Below, piece after piece: positions 36,815 to 51,589 of a stretch of 64,000 nucleotides of DNA; the stretch's first letter is position 1, and each line of letters starts with the position of its first letter. Source of the stretch: Spinellus fusiger. Lineage: Eukaryota; Mucoromycota; Mucoromycetes; Mucorales; Phycomycetaceae. A program made the translations under genes and the position numbers. The DNA lies in NCBI GenBank assembly GCA_025094145.1, contig JALLLS010000005.1:620001-684000 (forward strand), given 5' to 3'. The notes under the pieces were generated by a model, which was not told the DNA's origin, made no database searches, and saw nothing but the letters and a program-made list of their open reading frames with translations.

Positions 36815-39288
36815 ATGGCATCCAAACTTGCTATTGCTTATGAAAAAAGACAGCCGCGATTAGTGTCTTCTAAGAGTACACCCTTTCAGTCTCGTCATTC
36901 CATGGCACCTACTCCTACGCGCACACCGAGTCTGACGGTGAAGCGACGCCCCCCTAAACAGAGTGATGTCGTCTTTCTTCCTCGACTAGAAGAAGAGAAT
37001 GCCAAACTACCCTTCCAAGTAAGCCCACCTTCATCATCCCTGCTCATCTCATCATCCCTGCTCATCTCTGCTCATCCTTATTAGGACTCGGTGGATTTTA
37101 TTCTTGCTCAAATCGAGCGCCAGAACACCATGCTAGATGAGGATCCCAAGTCTGTGTGCATCCAGTCCAACGAGCTCAAGGCCCATCTCTCTACTCTCCA
37201 GAACCTGGTGACGACTGTAGACACAGAGAGTGACATTGACTGGGAGTTCTGGTCAGCCATGACCGAGGACTTTAGTGCAGTGGCTCTTAAACTACCCCAT
37301 CTTGTCTCTGCCAAACTCAGAGCAGGGATTCCTCCCAAGGTCAGAGGCGTGATATGGCAGGCGATGTGTCAATCTGCCTCTCTTCATCTAGAGACAATGT
37401 ATGGCCAGCTGGTAGCAGAGCCTTCTCCCTATGAGCGCATTATCCAGCGTGATTTAGCGCGGACCTTTCCTCATGTTGACATGTTCAAGCAGGAAGGGGG
37501 GGATGGACAGCAGGCACTGGAAAGAGTCCTCAAGGCCTACAGTCTGTACGATGCCATGGTGGGCTACTGTCAGGGTCTGGCTTTTCTTGTGGGTCCTCTC
37601 TTGATGAATGTAAGGTTTATTCTAGTATAAATAGATGCATATCTTGGTGGATATATCTTGGTAGATGACAATAGCGTTGACTTGTCTCTTAGATGCCAGA
37701 ACAGCAGGCCTTTTGTGTGTTTGTCAGGTACAGCAAAAAGAAAAAAAGAAAAAAGAAAAAGAAACCACGTCCCCTAGACTCATCCCTCTGATAGAATCAT
37801 GGAAACCTACGAAATGCGCTCCATGTTCACTCTCAACATGGAAGGACTTCAGCTGCGTCTCTACCAATTCTCGGCTCTCCTGGCACAGATCTTGCCTGAG
37901 CTGTCCGACCATCTGCTCGCTCATGCTGTCCATGCCCCTATGTATGCCTCACAGTGGTTTCTGACCCTGTTTGCCTATGCATTTCCTATTGAGCTAGTGT
38001 TTCGTATCTATGACATTGTATTTGCAGAGGGAGCAGCCGAGACATTTATGCGGGTGGCGATTGCTATGATGCAGCGTGCCATGCCCACCCTGCTGAAGAT
38101 GACCGAGTTTGAGGATCTGCTGGATCATGTCACAACCAAACTCTATGTTATCTACAATGATGACTCTTCTCTGGTGATTTCTGATGCCATGGCCCTGAGT
38201 GGCGTGATTACAAAGGAGAAGATGGACCATCTGGCTGAGTTGTATGTGAGGGAGTTGGAGCAGGAGAAGAAGCAGACAGAACAGGTCCTGGCTGTGCGGT
38301 TTAACTTTTGGTCCAAGCAGTCGACCCGTAAGAAGGAGTCCACCAAGACACTGGACAAGCGTGCCTCGTCGTCGTCGTCCACCTTCTCGCAGGAACATGA
38401 GCAAGAGGAAGAGGGCAAGTCCCCTCAGCAGGATGTGGCTATGCTCCACCAACAGATAGAAGACCTGCTCCTGGCCCTCTCCCAGCTACAGCAGGAACAT
38501 CTCCAAGTGAAGCAGGAGCTGGTGCAGGTGCGCATGGACAAGATGGACATTGAAGCTGAGCGCGACCACTTGGTGCTCTCCACCCCTACCCAGCCCCTGC
38601 TGAAGCTACAGCAGGCACTGAAAAAGGCCCACCACACACAGGAGCTCCTTGCTGAGGAAAACAAGCAATTAAGACAGGAGAATGACACAGGCAGGGATGC
38701 TCAGACCCAATTGGTCCATAAACTGATGGACTCACAGTCCAAGTTGGAGGCCCTTGAAGATGTGCAGGAGGACAATGTGCAGCTCCGGCAGCGGCTGAAG
38801 GATGCCGACAAAGTGGCCCACGAATTGCAGTTGGAGAAGATCCGCCTTTTGACTACCCTGGAACACGCGCAATCCCAACAGTCGCCGTCACACCCCGAGT
38901 CACACTCCGAGTCACCGTCCACCCGCTCCTCCCTTGCTTCTTCAGACAGTGACTGCTGTCGTGCTCTGGAGCAACTCCTAGCAGAGGCCAAGTTGCGCAT
39001 TGTGGAGCTAGAGACGTCTCCGAGTGGAAAGTCCCCCACTACGGCCAGCAGTCCTCTCATACGCCAACGCAGCACCCAGCCCAGCGTGCCCTCCCCCTTG
39101 CTGCTCGGCCTGTACGCGCTAAGAGTGTGACGGGGAGTGTGACGGGTGTCCATGGTCCGACCTCTCCTGTGCTGCCTCGTCGCAGCTATGACCAGCCCAG
39201 TCCACCCCCCTCTCTTTCCAAACGCACTTCCTTTTATGGTCGGTTCTGGTCTTTCCACCACGACACACCACCCACCAGTCCACTGTAG
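36815..39288 (+). CDS. TBC-domain Rab GTPase-activating protein (Gyp5/EVI5-like)
   Basis: Stimulates GTP hydrolysis by a Rab in vesicle transport. It has a basic N terminus (36815-37020), then after a short intron the TBC domain: LRAGIPPKVRGVIWQAM, IIQRDLARTFP (arginine finger), YDAMVGYCQGLAFLVGPLL (Gln finger), MYASQWFLTLFAYAFP and FRIYDIVFAEG. A long coiled coil follows (38440-38900, LHQQIEDLLLALSQLQQEH), then a Ser/Pro-rich tail, the EVI5/Gyp5 layout. The open frame stops at 39130. A plausible continuation (RSYDQPSPPPSLSKRTSFYG..FWSFHH) runs in another frame to a stop at 39286-39288, so a frameshift near 39090 or an unseen splice is likely. Two TBC introns contain short A-rich sequence. 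Confidence 0.88.
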
Positions 39289-39757
39289 GTGTTTGAATGT
39301 GCATTCCACGAGTGGGTGTGACGTGGCAGTGTATGAATTGAATGAATTGAGTGAATTGAGTGAGTGAATTTGAGTGTGTTATTGTTATTGTTAGTGTTAT
39401 TGTTAGTGTTATTGTTAGTGTTATTGTTAGTGTTATTGTTAGTGTTAGTGTTATTGTTATTGTTATTAGTGTTATTATTAGTGTTATTGTTTTATTTTAT
39501 TTTATTTTATTTTATTTTGGGTGAGGGGGGGGAGATCCTTTCTCTCCATTTCTCTTTTTCTCTATTTATGGAAGTTGGAGAGATGTGACGTGGCAGACGA
39601 TGACCATTAGGCGGAGGGAGGAAATTAATACAAAAAAAGAAAATGATATAAACCAACACCCAATCAGAGTGTGCTACATGGACAGCTACTATTTCATTAA
39701 ATGTGTTTAAATAGACAGGAGTTTCTTCACAAAGAGCTGCTTGTTGTTTCTTCCACA
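39289..39757. repeat. Minisatellite (TGTTATTGTTAG)n and (TTTTA)n between TBC gene and BiP
   Basis: From about 39372 to 39490 a 12-base unit (TGTTATTGTTAG and 6-base variants) is repeated head to tail. It passes into five TTTTA units (39490-39518) and a G run. The remaining bases up to the BiP ATG are the BiP promoter/5' UTR. The conceptual Leu/Val-rich ORF across the repeat is not a gene. Confidence 0.8.
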
Positions 39758-41789
39758 ATGCTAAAAAAGGTCACCTTGTTGGCCCTTACGTGTCTACTGT
39801 GGGCCCTTTGTGTCTCATGTGATGATAAAGAAGCTTATGGCACTGGTAAGTTCTCTCTTCTCTCCCGCACACGATCTTCGTTGTAAAGAAAGAAGTGCTG
39901 ATACGGTCTTGTCTTGTGTGTGTATAGTGATTGGTATTGATCTCGGCACCACCTACTCCTGTGTCGGTGTGCAGAAGAACGGAAGAGTAGAAATCATTGC
40001 CAATGACCAGGGCCACCGTATCACCCCCTCCTATGTTGCCTTTACTGATGATGAACGCCTGATTGGTGATGCTGCCAAGAACCAATATGCCGCCAATCCT
40101 GAACGTACTGTCTTTGATGCCAAGCGTCTGATGGGCCGCCGCTTTAAAGACAAGGACGTACAGAGCGACATGAAGCACTTCCCCTTCCAAATCATCAGCA
40201 AGGGTGGTTTGCCCAGCATCAAGGTCCCCGTCAAGGGTGAAGACAAGATCTTCACACCTGAAGAAATCTCTGGTATGATCCTCACCAAGATGAAGGAGAC
40301 CGCCGAAGCCTACTTGGGCAAGCCAGTCACCCATGCCGTCGTCACCGTCCCTGCCTACTTCAATGATGCCCAGCGCCAGGCCACCAAGGATGCCGGCACC
40401 ATTGCTGGTCTTAACATTCTCCGCATCATCAACGAACCCACTGCTGCTGCCATTGCCTATGGATTGGACAAGAACGACGGCGAGAAGAACGTGCTTGTCT
40501 ATGATTTGGGAGGTGGTACCTTTGATGTCTCTCTCCTCTCCATTGACGATGGTATCTTTGAGGTCCTGGCCACTGCCGGTGACACCCACTTGGGTGGTGA
40601 GGACTTTGACAGCCGTGTGATGGACCACTTCATCAAGGTGTGGAAGAAGAAGCACAGTGAGGATGTCACTACCGACCTCAAGTCTATGGGCAAGCTGAAG
40701 CGCGAAACCGAAAAGGCTAAGCGTGCTCTCTCCAGCCAGATGTCTGTTCGCATTGAGATCGAGTCCTTCTTCAATGGCAAGGACTTCTCAGAGACCCTGA
40801 CCCGTGCCAAGTTTGAGGAGCTGAACAATGACCTCTTCCGCAAGACACTTAAGCCTGTTGACCAGGTCCTTAAGGATGCCGGATTCACCAAGGACCAGGT
40901 CGATGAGATTGTGTTGGTCGGTGGCTCAACCCGTATCCCCAAGGTCCAGAAGTTGTTGGAGGACTACTTCAACGGAAAGAAGCCTTCCAAGGGCATCAAC
41001 CCCGATGAGGCTGTGGCTTACGGTGCTGCTGTCCAGGGCGGTATTCTCAGTGGTGAGGAGGGCTCCGACAAGGTGCTTCTCTTGGATGTCAACCCATTGA
41101 CCCTTGGTATTGAGACCACTGGCGGCGTCATGACCAAGCTGATCCCCCGCAACACTGTAATTCCTACCAAGAAGTCCCAGGTGTTCTCCACTGCTGCTGA
41201 TAACCAGCCCACTGTGTTGATCCAGGTGTATGAGGGTGAGCGTGCCATGACCAAGGACAACAACCGTCTCGGCAAGTTCGAGCTGAACGGCATTGCTCCT
41301 GCTCCCCGTGGTGTTCCTCAGATCGAGGTGACCTTTGAAATTGATGCCAACGGTATCCTCAAGGTCGCTGCCTCTGACAAGGCCTCTGGTAAATCCGAAT
41401 CCATCACCATCACCAACGACAAGGGACGTCTCTCCCAAGAAGACATTGAACGCATGGTGAAGGAGGCCGAAGAGTTTGCTGATGAGGATCGTATTGTGCG
41501 TGAACGTACCGAGGCCAAGAACCAGTTGGAGAACTACATCTACTCCCTCAAGACACAGCTGGCTGACGATGGTACTCTCGGCACCAAGATCTCTGAGGAT
41601 GACAAGGAGGCCATTGAAGATGCCATCAAGGACAAGGTCGACTGGTTGGAGGAGAACTCCTCTGCTGAAAAGGAAGACTTTGATGAGAAGCGTGAAGAAT
41701 TGGAGTCTGTAGTAAACCCCATCACCTCCAAATTACATGCTGAAGGTGGTAACAGTGATGAGCCCTTGAGAGAGCACGATGAACTTTAA
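39758..41789 (+). CDS. KAR2: ER Hsp70 chaperone BiP/Kar2
   Basis: Lumenal Hsp70 for protein import, folding and ERAD. Exon 1 (39758-39845) encodes a signal peptide ([15 protein letters not shown]) and ends in phase 1. A short intron leads to exon 2 at 39928, starting [15 protein letters not shown]. Hsp70 signatures follow: [60 protein letters not shown] and [15 protein letters not shown]. The interdomain linker is [15 protein letters not shown]. The C terminus is EHDEL, an HDEL retention signal. Predicted length is 649 residues, normal for BiP. Codon use is much more C-rich at third positions than in neighbouring genes, as expected for a very highly expressed gene. Frames on the opposite strand are shadows. 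Confidence 0.97.
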
Positions 41790-41912
41790 AAAAAATGCAT
41801 TCTCTCTCTCTCTTTTCTGTCTGTTTTTCTTTTCTTTTTCTCTCTCTTTTTTACTTCATTTTATTATTCAAAATAAACACAGCTGTACAAACTTTCCTAC
41901 TTGTTTTTGTCC

Positions 41913-42417
41913 TTATTTCTTTGCCTCTTTTTCATACATCTCTTCCTGTAGCTTTGCAAGATCATCTTTCTCGGTCTTTGCCTTGGCAGAGGGTCTAATG
42001 CGCCATCCCTTGGACTTGCGCTGGCCTATCTCAGCACCCACCTTGAGTTGCTTGCTCTCCAAGTTAAAGTCAGTGTCGTCTTTTGGATAGGTAAACACTT
42101 CATCCAGCGTCACAATGGCCTTTTTGTAGGCAGTGGATGACACAGCCACCTTCCCAGTCCGTCCCTTTTTATAGGCTGTGGCATAGTTCATTGTGCGTAC
42201 TTCAGTGATATTGACACCATAGATGTTGGTCAGGTAAGAGTGAATGTCGAATTTGTTGCAACTGGGTGGCACTCGAAACGCAGCCTGGTTAGGCTGTAGG
42301 TTGGGTGAACGTACAAGCCTAAAGATAATATTAGGTAGGTACACCTTGTCTGTCAAATGAGTTTCTCGGTTGGGTGGTCTGTCTATGCTTACTTGTGCCC
42401 TGTCTGAAAAGTGTCAT
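41913..42417 (-). CDS. Mitochondrial large-subunit ribosomal protein uL23m
   Basis: Mitoribosomal protein at the polypeptide exit tunnel (yeast Mrp20 family). Exon 1 (42417-42393) codes MTLFRQGT. An intron of about 43 bases joins it to exon 2 (42349 down), NKVYLPNIIFRLVRSP, keeping phase (ACAA/AC). The uL23 fold signatures are FDIHSYLTNIYGVNITEVRT and KKAIVTLDE, and the end is Lys/Glu-rich. About 153 residues. It converges with BiP; the two 3' ends are about 120 bases apart. Confidence 0.88.
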
Positions 42418-42751
42418 GTTAAAGAGGGAAGAAGAAAAAAAAAACAGGAGGGAGGGAGGTGAAAAGAAACAAGCGTCCAGCCAAAAACAATAATTGACGT
42501 GACTGCTTCAAGAGCCATGGTCTGTCACTGATTAATTTAACTTTGTACAGAGTAAAAGAGTGAGTGTATTCTTTCTTACATTCTCCCTCTATTCAATGTC
42601 CGAAGTGAGGGCCTTGTATTTAGAGTGATGGCATCTCGCTTTCTTCTCCTTTCTTTTTTGTCACTGTACAAGCCCACTTGTAGAAATAGAATATAAATAT
42701 ATAACAACAGCAGTCAAGAGCCATTGTCACCTAGTATTACACGATTTAATA
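42418..42751. other. Divergent spacer between uL23m and PKC1
   Basis: 334 bases between opposing start codons, containing purine-rich and CT-rich runs. A shared promoter is likely; no defined motif is claimed. Confidence 0.4.
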
Positions 42752-46760
<4,009 letters not shown>

Positions 46761-47186
46761 GTACAATCCTATTGAAGTCTCTATTATATATTTATATTAA
46801 TACAATATTCCCGTGTTACTAACACATTCCATGGGTGGGCTATGCACTCACAGCTAAAGATACCTACAGTTTAACTATACACCTAAAGATTTTTGAGATA
46901 TAAAAGTAAATATACTGAGAATAAAATTATAATGTTTATATGATTGGCTAATGTGTTTAAAAAGTGTTTTTGCTGTCTAAATGAGCCATCTCAAACTCTG
47001 TCTGCAGATTCTAGCAATAGCTACACTGGATTCTTTTTTGATGTTTTGGTGAGTTGGCTACTACTAGCTAGATGTTTGTTTGATTGTTATTGATTAATAA
47101 AGATCAAAGGCTTTATTCTAAGAAATGAGATTAAGCTATTGACATTCTGGTTTTCTACAGAAGGAGTACCTTTATTTGAATAATAA

Positions 47187-47590
47187 TTATTCAATACTGG
47201 AGGTAACTATGACTCTTTCCTCGAGGTATCCTACAAGCTTCTCACAATTAACTGTTGAAGATATATGACCTGAAAGAAATAACTCGGCTTCTTTCATTGC
47301 ATCAGGCTTCAAGTTATCATGGAGTTTCCTGAAATTTCTCGACCTGGTTTCAATAGCACCTTGATTGCACGTGTATCGATATGTTCTCTTGTTTTCTACA
47401 GTACTATCTTCATGCATACAATAAAGTATGTCGTGACGACCAGGGTTAATCAACACACACTTGCCGATACTAACTGCCAGTTTCTCTTTTTCAATATATG
47501 GGTGTTCGATATACGCGTATCTATTGTCATATAGGATGGTATAAATGTTCTTCTCGGTGGAAATCAGTTGAAAGGCCTGTCTTGAAGAAC
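47187..47590 (-). pseudogene. Fanzor/TnpB-like RNA-guided nuclease remnant (RuvC-I part)
   Basis: Minus-strand frame open from about 47590 to 47187. It reads STEKNIYTILYDNRYAYIEH, then KLAVSIGKCVLINPGRHDIL, YCMHEDSTVENKRTYRYTCN and RNFRKLHDNL. The [D/N]PGRxDxxYC block followed by YRYT is the RuvC-I region of fungal TnpB/Fanzor-family proteins. The catalytic position of the DPG motif is Asn here (INPG). The frame then stops and no C-terminal zinc finger or RuvC-III is found downstream, so this is a fragment. It lies inside TIR element B, transcribed toward the left TIR. Family membership is judged by eye. Confidence 0.65.
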
Positions 47591-48153
47591 TTCACACATG
47601 CTTGATAGCTTATAATAAGCCTTCAAATGCTTTAGGGTGGTTGCTTTGCAGTCATAATAAATAGAGTCTTTGGGAAATTGATAATTCATGGGATAAGAGC
47701 TAAAGATATCATGAATCATATCAATATTATAAGAAAAAAGAAATTATTTTGGTGGATAGTGCAGATGAAGATTGCTTATTTCTTGAATCTGATGGTAGAG
47801 AAGGATACAATAAACAAGATTTCAATTGAGATTAGAAGGCGATTGAGTTGTTTGACTTGTGAGTTTTGACTTGATTAATTGTTGGAAAGTGCTGGCTAAA
47901 GTGTATATCTCACCAATATGATAATATTTGTTATTCTTTGGTCTTGTTATTATTATGTTATTTCTCACAGAAACCATTCACTTGATACTTAACTACTTGT
48001 CAAGATGAGCATAAATAAGCAAGGCAATATGCTATTATTAACAAAGAGAAACAATAGAAGGTGATAGACACTATCAAGAACTATTCTAGTGATAAAAAGG
48101 TAGGTAGTGTGTTCATCTGAGCTTGAGTTTATTACAATCCACAATCCACTCAT

Positions 48154-48167
48154 TGTATTGTTATTAG
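48154..48167. repeat. Target-site duplication (left) of nested LINE copy 3
   Basis: TGTATTGTTATTAG, repeated exactly at 48595-48608. The related element C carries the same sequence once, uninterrupted, near 62167-62180, so it preserves the empty site. Confidence 0.85.
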
Positions 48168-48594
48168 TCCGATCTCTCCTCTACCACCCATTCTTAACCT
48201 GTTTAGCAAAGCCAGAAGCTGTTAGTGTAGTTGCTACATGTATTCTCAGGATTGTCCGAGTTGCTCTAAGTATCCCTCGTTGGATTTCGAATCGCCACAG
48301 GATGAAGGTTATCTTTTTGGTGTCCTGGTTTCCTTGCTGACTTTATGGCCTTTTGGATGTCTATTCATAATTCTCATTTTACCATCATTTCCACTCATTT
48401 TCCATCATTTTTCCCTCATTGAGGTTTTATATTCTCTTTTCTTTCCGTCTCTTCTCTCTTTGCATTATTTTTTTCACTTATGTATTTGAAGTGTTTCAAT
48501 GTTTATTCTTTTTTTTTCAAACGATCTCATAGGGTGGCTAAAATGCCCAATGCGCGAATAGCAATCAACACCCATAAATAAAAATACCTTGAAC
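48168..48594 (+). mobile_element. 5'-truncated LINE, copy 3, nested in TIR element B
   Basis: Contains only the last codons and 3' UTR of the LINE seen at 19-806 and 10440-11228 (SDLSTTHS-type end, TTGGATTTCGAATCGCCACAG block). It ends AAAAATACCTTGAAC. Exact 14-base duplications flank it. The element is younger than the TIR copy it interrupts. Confidence 0.88.
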
Positions 48595-48608
48595 TGTATT
48601 GTTATTAG
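48595..48608. repeat. Target-site duplication (right) of nested LINE copy 3
   Basis: Exact repeat of 48154-48167. Confidence 0.85.
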
Positions 48609-49010
48609 ACAAGTTAATACTCTTTCTTAAGTCAGTTCTGGGTGGTCTTCTTTCTTCTATACTGTCTAAGGTATCTAGGGTATATTATCTAATGGTATCT
48701 ATCTCTTAAGGATAAAGCACAAGTATTTAAGGGTATATATTCTATTGCTATAAAGGAATACGCTTAGAACATCAGCAGCTACAGTTATAATATATCGTTA
48801 GCTATAACATTATAATAAACAATTTTATCCATAAACACTATTCTATTGATAATACAATTTGATAGTGAGGTATTCTACAAAAAGAAATAATAGTTTGGAT
48901 ATCCGCAAACCTTTAATCTTAATCATCTATCCATAAAAGGTGATTATTGCATCGTGACGTAAAGGGAAGGTTGTATAACTGCCTCAAAGCCAGAAAAATC
49001 TTTGAGTGTG

Positions 49011-49422
49011 TAGTAATTTATAAACCATGAGAATGAACACCTATTCTATCTCTTTTCTGTACGAGGCAGCTGTAGTGTCCCTGCTTAGTCACACGTCACA
49101 GGAAGAGATCAAACTGAGATAGATAGGACGCACATGCACTTTGGAAACATTGGCCACATACGCACGCACACACGCACGCACACACACACATACACTTTAT
49201 AAGTCTGTTGCACTGACCGATAATAACAAGTCAGCAACAGTGCAATGGTACTATTTAAAATACAAAAGAAGAATAGGACTTCTATGCAAAGGGAAGAAAT
49301 ACAAAAGTCTTCCTCTTTTATTACTGCTTGTAAGAAAGGAACAAAGACTGTCTAACAGCGGGGAAAACAGCCAAGCTTTAGTTTACTTCTTTATTCTCCT
49401 CCTTTAGTGTAGAAATTTTCTC
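49011..49422. other. Spacer between TIR element B and the TANGO2-like gene
   Basis: Contains an (AC)n-rich stretch near 49155-49190 and otherwise no feature. Presumed promoter of the downstream gene. Confidence 0.4.
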
Positions 49423-50671
49423 ATGTGTACTTTATTCTGGGCCGTCAGGTACCACCCACGGTATCGTTTGTAGGTGAAAATAGGCCCAAATGCACTGCTC
49501 TCTACATTTATGTATTTATTATAACTGTTAATGGGCTATTATAAGTTGTTTTCTATGAGTTGAGCTAACCAAAGTCATTCTCATTCTCATGTCTATACCT
49601 ATGCTCATGTCTATGACCCATAACTTACTCATGACTCAGTGTGTTCGCCTCTAATCGTGATGAGCGTATTGCCCGTCCTTCTATAAGAGCTGATTTCTGG
49701 CCAAAACCTCATCAGGATATCTTGTCAGGTATAGACATGGAACCCGGTGCCACACCACTGCAAAATGGCACTTGGGTGGGTATAACTCGTCAGGGCCGTT
49801 TTTCTGCTTTGACCAATATCGCGGAGACTTCTCTGAATACAAAACTTTCTCGGGGTTTATTGACTAGTAATTTTCTGACTCTTGCCGGGGGTTTGTCTGT
49901 GGAAGACTATATGAAGCAATTAAAGAAAGAGGCAGATGATTACCGTGGATTCAATCTTGTATGTATGGATCTTTCCAAGCATCAACAAAATGAAGAAAGC
50001 GCCATGTTTTACTATAGCAATCGATGTGATACTCCAATCACACCTCTTGCACAAGGAGCTTGTTATGGTAAAAATAAAATAAATAGAGAACAGAGAAATG
50101 TTGTGTTTAGAAAGACACCTAGTTGCCATAGCAGCCTATCTTATAAACATGAAATAGGTCTCTCTAATAGCACTCTCCACCAACCATGGCCCAAAGTGGA
50201 TCATGGCACTGATGTATTTCGATCTATTCTGAATCCCAAAAAAGAACTATCTGAAGCAACACTCATTAATGATCTTTTTGACATGCTCAGGTAAGAGGGA
50301 TTATTTATTATTGTTATTATTATTATGATTGTTGTTGGTCGGTTATTGACTTTGGTATACATAGAACTGGTACTACTCTCGAGAAAACTCCCCAGACTGA
50401 AGAGCCACTCACCCTTGAGCAGATCCGTGAGAAAGTAAAGGGTAGTATCTTTGTGCCTTTACTACCCACCTCTGATGATCGATTCTCCATGTTATCTGTA
50501 ACAAGGACAAGTACAGTTATTCTCATAGACCACAATGGAAATACTGTATTTGTTGAGAGAGAGATCTATGATAAGAAAATGGATGAACAAGGTATACCCA
50601 CCTATGAATTAAAGGAAGAAATGCCTGGTCAAGATGTGTACTTTCGCTTCAACATTGATGACGATTGTTGA
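49423..50671 (+). CDS. TANGO2/NRDE-family protein
   Basis: TANGO2-family proteins are small cytosolic or mitochondrial proteins linked to lipid and heme handling and to Golgi/secretion; the exact chemistry is unsettled. Four exons splice in phase to 304 residues. Exon 1 (49423-49469) is MCTLFWAVRYHPRYR, with the near-universal Cys2. Exon 2 starts at 49640 with FVFASNRDE, the NRDE signature, followed by GTWVGITRQGRFSALTN. An 90-base intron (50068-50157) without stop codons interrupts CYG-LSNSTLHQPW. The final exons give TGTTLEKTPQ to FRFNIDDDC. Two of the introns would be missed by simple ORF calling. Confidence 0.88.
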
Positions 50672-51275
50672 ATAAAAGAAAAATAACCTGTTAATTAGAA
50701 CATATAACCTATTCAAATATGATTCCTTTGGCTCGCATTCACAGTCCCTTCCAATTCTCCTATGTTTTCATCAACAATCATAGTAATAATAATCTCCTAT
50801 AAATTACAACGGGGTTACAGTCCATTGGGATTAAGAATCTTTCTCTTTTCACTTGTAGTCACTGACTCTGTTTTGATATCTAATGTCGGAGATACATCTC
50901 TCTCAAAGACACCTTGAAAATGGCAGGATCTATGCTTAAAAACAAGTACTATGTTTCACCAAGTGTAGCAACGTGGATGTTAATATAGTGTCATGCAAAT
51001 GATAAAAAGCGGGTTATTAAAAATAAAAAACTGTTGTAGAACAAGAGCCGTAATTAGCCAAGGCAGAATATTTTGTATAAAGAGGCTCCTGTCATGTACA
51101 TAGCCCCCACCACCCACTTATCCACCCATTCCTTTCTTTATTCTTTGTCTTTCTTTTCCTCCTAAACACGCACCCATTTATTGGATTTTCTGCTTGTCAA
51201 ATAAGAAAGTAGAGAGCGTGTGTTGAATTGATTCCATTGACAAAGTCCTCTACTTTCTATTCTTCTCTCGCCAAC
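50672..51275. other. Intergenic DNA, no gene seen
   Basis: 3' flank of the TANGO2-like gene and promoter of the small zinc-ribbon gene. CT-rich near 51130-51170. Confidence 0.4.
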
Positions 51276-51589
51276 ATGCCAGGACCCTTCATACTATGTT
51301 AGTATTGTTCTTGTTGTGGGATGCTAACCTATTCCTAGTTGGTGGCCAAGATAAAAAAATTCCTCTTGAACAACAACGACATGCTTGTCCCAAATGCAAG
51401 TGCTCAGTCTCTGTTCAACTTACTCGCTGTGAGACTCAGTTGGTTGTATTCAACAAAACTATTAGTAAACTCAACAACACTTATGTTCGCTATGAGTGCA
51501 ATGAATGCAAATGGAAAAACGAAAAATTGCCAGATTATCAAGATCCATTGCAGATAAACTGGGATATCTATGACCTGCCCATAGAATAA
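51276..51589 (+). CDS. Small zinc-ribbon protein (zinc_ribbon_15-like)
   Basis: Exon 1 (ATG 51276) codes MPGPFIL. A short GTTAGT..CTAG intron joins it to FGGQDKKIPLEQQRHACPKC, keeping phase. Two CxxC knuckles (ACPKC and ECNEC, followed by KWKN) about 40 residues apart form a zinc ribbon. The layout (hydrophobic N terminus, FG-G, first CPxC, hydrophobic middle, CxxCxW) resembles the small fungal zinc-ribbon family whose function is unknown. The middle part is less hydrophobic than usual. About 90 residues. Coding-like sequence further down (51640-51750) might be a missed last exon. Confidence 0.55.

Larger units (their letters stand above)
46880..49010 (+). mobile_element. TIR transposon, family copy B, carrying a Fanzor-like ORF
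   Basis: The left end CACCTAAAGATTTTTGAGATATAAAAG (46880) and the right end, read inverted from 49010, CACACTCAAAGATTTTTCTGG form terminal inverted repeats of about 15 bases. Both are flanked by TA (46878-46879 and 49011-49012), a mariner-like target. The left 100 bases and the right kilobase match copies A and C. The interior holds a decayed Fanzor/TnpB-like ORF on the minus strand and a nested LINE (48168-48594). It begins 120 bases after the PKC1 stop. Without the LINE insertion it is about 1.7 kb, probably internally deleted. Confidence 0.75.

Noticed and set aside
39364..39588. Leu/Val-rich ORF resembling a membrane protein
   Set aside because: Pure translation of the 12-base minisatellite.
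39786..40655. Long antisense ORF (289 codons) opposite BiP, and others at 40499-41438
   Set aside because: Antisense shadows caused by the biased codon use of the Hsp70 gene; no conserved motif.
50068..50157. 30-residue insertion in the TANGO2-like protein
   Set aside because: It is a stop-free 90-base intron with GTAAAA donor and AATAG acceptor; removal restores CYGLSN as in the family.
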